Shown piece by piece: positions 12,359 to 13,547 of a stretch of DNA of 13,547 nucleotides. Under the pieces are notes generated by a model that was given only the letters and a program-made list of their open reading frames with translations, searched no databases and had not been told where the DNA came from. The position numbers were made by a program, and so were the translations under genes. How positions within the stretch are numbered: position 1 is the stretch's first letter; every line of letters starts with the position of its first letter. Source of the stretch: Nitrospirota bacterium (GTDB lineage: Bacteria; Nitrospirota; Thermodesulfovibrionia; Thermodesulfovibrionales; Dissulfurispiraceae). Where the stretch lies: NCBI GenBank assembly GCA_016212685.1, contig JACREW010000037.1:1-13547 (forward strand), read 5' to 3'.

Positions 12359-13174
12359 TTATCCGCCGGCTCTAATCCTGTTGAAAATAAACATCGCGCA
12401 AAATATCCCTATGTTCAGCAGGACTATTGTCGCCCCTGCCGGCAGGTTCCACGAGAAAGAGATAAATATCCCCGCAAGCACCGACAATACCCCGAAGGCC
12501 GATGACAGCAATATCGCGCTTTTAAAGCTCCTTGCCGCCTGAAAAGCCGATACAGCCGGAAGTATTAAAAGCGCGGAAACGAGCATAACGCCGACCAGCC
12601 TCATCGCGAGCACTACGGTAACGGCGGTTAGCATTACAAGTACCGTATTGACGGTCTTTGTCTTAATGCCGGATACCCTTGCAAGGTCTTCATCAAAGGT
12701 TACAGAGATAAGCTCGTGGTAAAATAATCCGATTACAGTCAGCACGGTCAGAGACATGATTGCAGAAAGCGCCACCTCTTCCCTGCTGACGGCAAGTATA
12801 TTTCCGAACAGATAGCTGAAGAGATCGACATTAAAGCCTCCTGCAATGCTCGCTATAAGCACGCCCAATGCTATTCCAGCGGCGGATACTATGCCTATGG
12901 CCGCGTCGCCGTAAAGACGCGCCCTCTCCATAAGCTTCAAAATCCCGTATCCGCCTAACAGTACAACAGGTATCGAGGCGTAAAGGGGAGAAACCTTAAA
13001 AAGAAGCCCTAACGCAACTCCGCCGAATGTTACGTGAGCAAGGCCGTCGCCGATAAGAGAAAGCCTCCTCAGCACGAGGAATATGCCTAAAATCGAGCAA
13101 AGAACGGCAATAAACGAGCCTGCTATAACAGCCCTCTGCACAAAACCGTAATTCAGAAATTCGATAAACTCCAT
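12359..13174 (-). CDS. znuB: Zinc/manganese-type ABC transporter permease (ZnuB family)
   Basis: The 271-aa integral membrane permease is of the ABC-3 family (ZnuB/MntB/TroC), which moves Zn2+ or Mn2+ across the inner membrane. The N-terminal segment FVQRAVIAGSFIAVLCSILG and LRRLSLIGDGLAHVTFGG are family hallmarks. The rest is a run of about eight hydrophobic helices, with GVMLVSALLILPAVSAFQ in the conserved late region. The start ATG at 13174 (minus strand) follows GGAG with a seven-base gap. It lies 35 bases downstream of the ATPase gene on the same strand, with a GGGACAGTCCC palindrome in between. The metal cannot be fixed from the permease; the symbol is a family label. No terminator is visible in the 110 bases before the lipoprotein gene. 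Confidence 0.9.
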   Translation of the reverse strand: MEFIEFLNYGFVQRAVIAGSFIAVLCSILGIFLVLRRLSLIGDGLAHVTFGGVALGLLFKVSPLYASIPVVLLGGYGILKLMERARLYGDAAIGIVSAAGIALGVLIASIAGGFNVDLFSYLFGNILAVSREEVALSAIMSLTVLTVIGLFYHELISVTFDEDLARVSGIKTKTVNTVLVMLTAVTVVLAMRLVGVMLVSALLILPAVSAFQAARSFKSAILLSSAFGVLSVLAGIFISFSWNLPAGATIVLLNIGIFCAMFIFNRIRAGG

Positions 13175-13195
13175 CCCAACACTCCATCACTTTTG

Positions 13196-13210
13196 AAGGG
13201 ACAGTCCCTT
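13196..13210. repeat. GGGACAGTCCC palindrome between znuC and znuB
   Basis: AAGGGACAGTCCCTT is a perfect odd-centred palindrome. It touches the last base of the ATPase stop codon and matches the core of the two palindromes at 4572-4583 and 4618-4630. It could be a dispersed-repeat remnant or a short hairpin within the transcript. Confidence 0.65.
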
Positions 13211-13547
13211 TAATCATGCCTGTGGCAAATCAGGTGCTGCGAGCCCGTGCCGAAATATTCGGCCATATTCGTTGATTCGCAGAAGTCTTTAAAAGTGCCG
13301 TAAAATACAACCCTTCTGTCAAAATACAAAAGCTTTGACGCATATCTGCCCGCGCTTCCGGTGTCATGTGTAATAAGCATCACCGTCGTATTTTTGTTTT
13401 TATTGAGGACATCGATAACGGCAAAAAATTTTTCTCTCGTCTCAGGGTCGACAGCGGTTGTTGGTTCATCGAGGATAAGCAGTTCAGGCTCGTTGATAAC
13501 GGCGCGGGCAATTATTACCCTCTGCTGCTGGCCTCCTGAAAGCTCTC
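13210..13547 (-). CDS. znuC: Zinc/manganese-type ABC transporter ATP-binding protein (ZnuC family), C-terminal part
   Basis: Only the last 111 codons are inside the window; the gene continues past base 13547. The visible part starts with the ABC signature LSGGQQQR. It then shows Walker B with the catalytic Glu (LLILDEP), the D-loop (TAVDPETR) and the H-loop histidine (LITHD). The Walker A region is outside. The C-terminus ends GSQHLICHRHD, a His/Cys-bearing tail often seen in metal-type ATPases of this family. It is the first of two same-strand genes with the permease, and together they would form the inner-membrane uptake machine. A metal-binding protein gene (znuA-like) would be expected upstream, outside the window. 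Confidence 0.9.
   Translation of the reverse strand, partial: ELSGGQQQRVIIARAVINEPELLILDEPTTAVDPETREKFFAVIDVLNKNKNTTVMLITHDTGSAGRYASKLLYFDRRVVFYGTFKDFCESTNMAEYFGTGSQHLICHRHD

Overview
The window is a dense, mostly plus-strand stretch of a Gram-negative, respiring, probably anaerobic bacterium. The evidence is a Tat-exported molybdopterin oxidoreductase with its iron-sulfur partner, a c-type cytochrome, an outer-membrane beta-barrel, a periplasmic L,D-transpeptidase and a coiled-coil lipoprotein. Codon use (many AGG, ATA and AAG codons), moderate GC and the gene mix suggest Nitrospirota (Thermodesulfovibrionia-like) or a former deltaproteobacterium. No marker gene fixes the phylum, so this is inference.

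Bases 1-9780 look like one operon, with gaps from overlaps up to about 70 bases and no visible internal terminator. The order is: a [4Fe-4S] ferredoxin-like protein with a Cys-pair tail; a TorD-type chaperone; a secreted diheme cytochrome c; an outer-membrane porin with a coiled-coil N-terminus; a small secreted PKD-domain protein; a secreted FecR-PKD protein; a YkgJ-type cysteine-cluster protein; a Tat-exported molybdopterin catalytic subunit (Cys185 is the probable Mo ligand); a four-cluster DmsB/PsrB-type subunit; and a second TorD chaperone. No NrfD/PsrC-type membrane anchor is present here. A working model is a soluble periplasmic Mo enzyme that exchanges electrons with the diheme cytochrome, with the porin and PKD/FecR proteins forming an outer-envelope module. 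The substrate cannot be read from sequence; sulfur-oxyanion or polysulfide-type chemistry is one possibility.

Bases 9781-10903 hold a single-RRM RNA-binding protein, an orphan BrnA-like antitoxin, and a minus-strand tRNA-Val/tRNA-Asp pair with encoded CCA ends. Bases 10904-11842 hold an L,D-transpeptidase (LysM + YkuD). Its reading frame continues for 54 codons of plausible C-terminal module beyond an in-frame TAG. On the minus strand follow a coiled-coil lipoprotein with a good promoter, then znuB- and znuC-like metal ABC transporter genes, the latter cut by the window edge.

The strongest oddities are (1) a 60-base, frame-neutral insertion bounded by GGGGACTGTCCC palindromes that splits the signal peptide of the FecR-PKD protein, with a related palindrome between znuC and znuB; (2) the amber codon with an intact tail in the L,D-transpeptidase; and (3) the anchorless Mo-enzyme/cytochrome/porin/PKD-FecR gene set.
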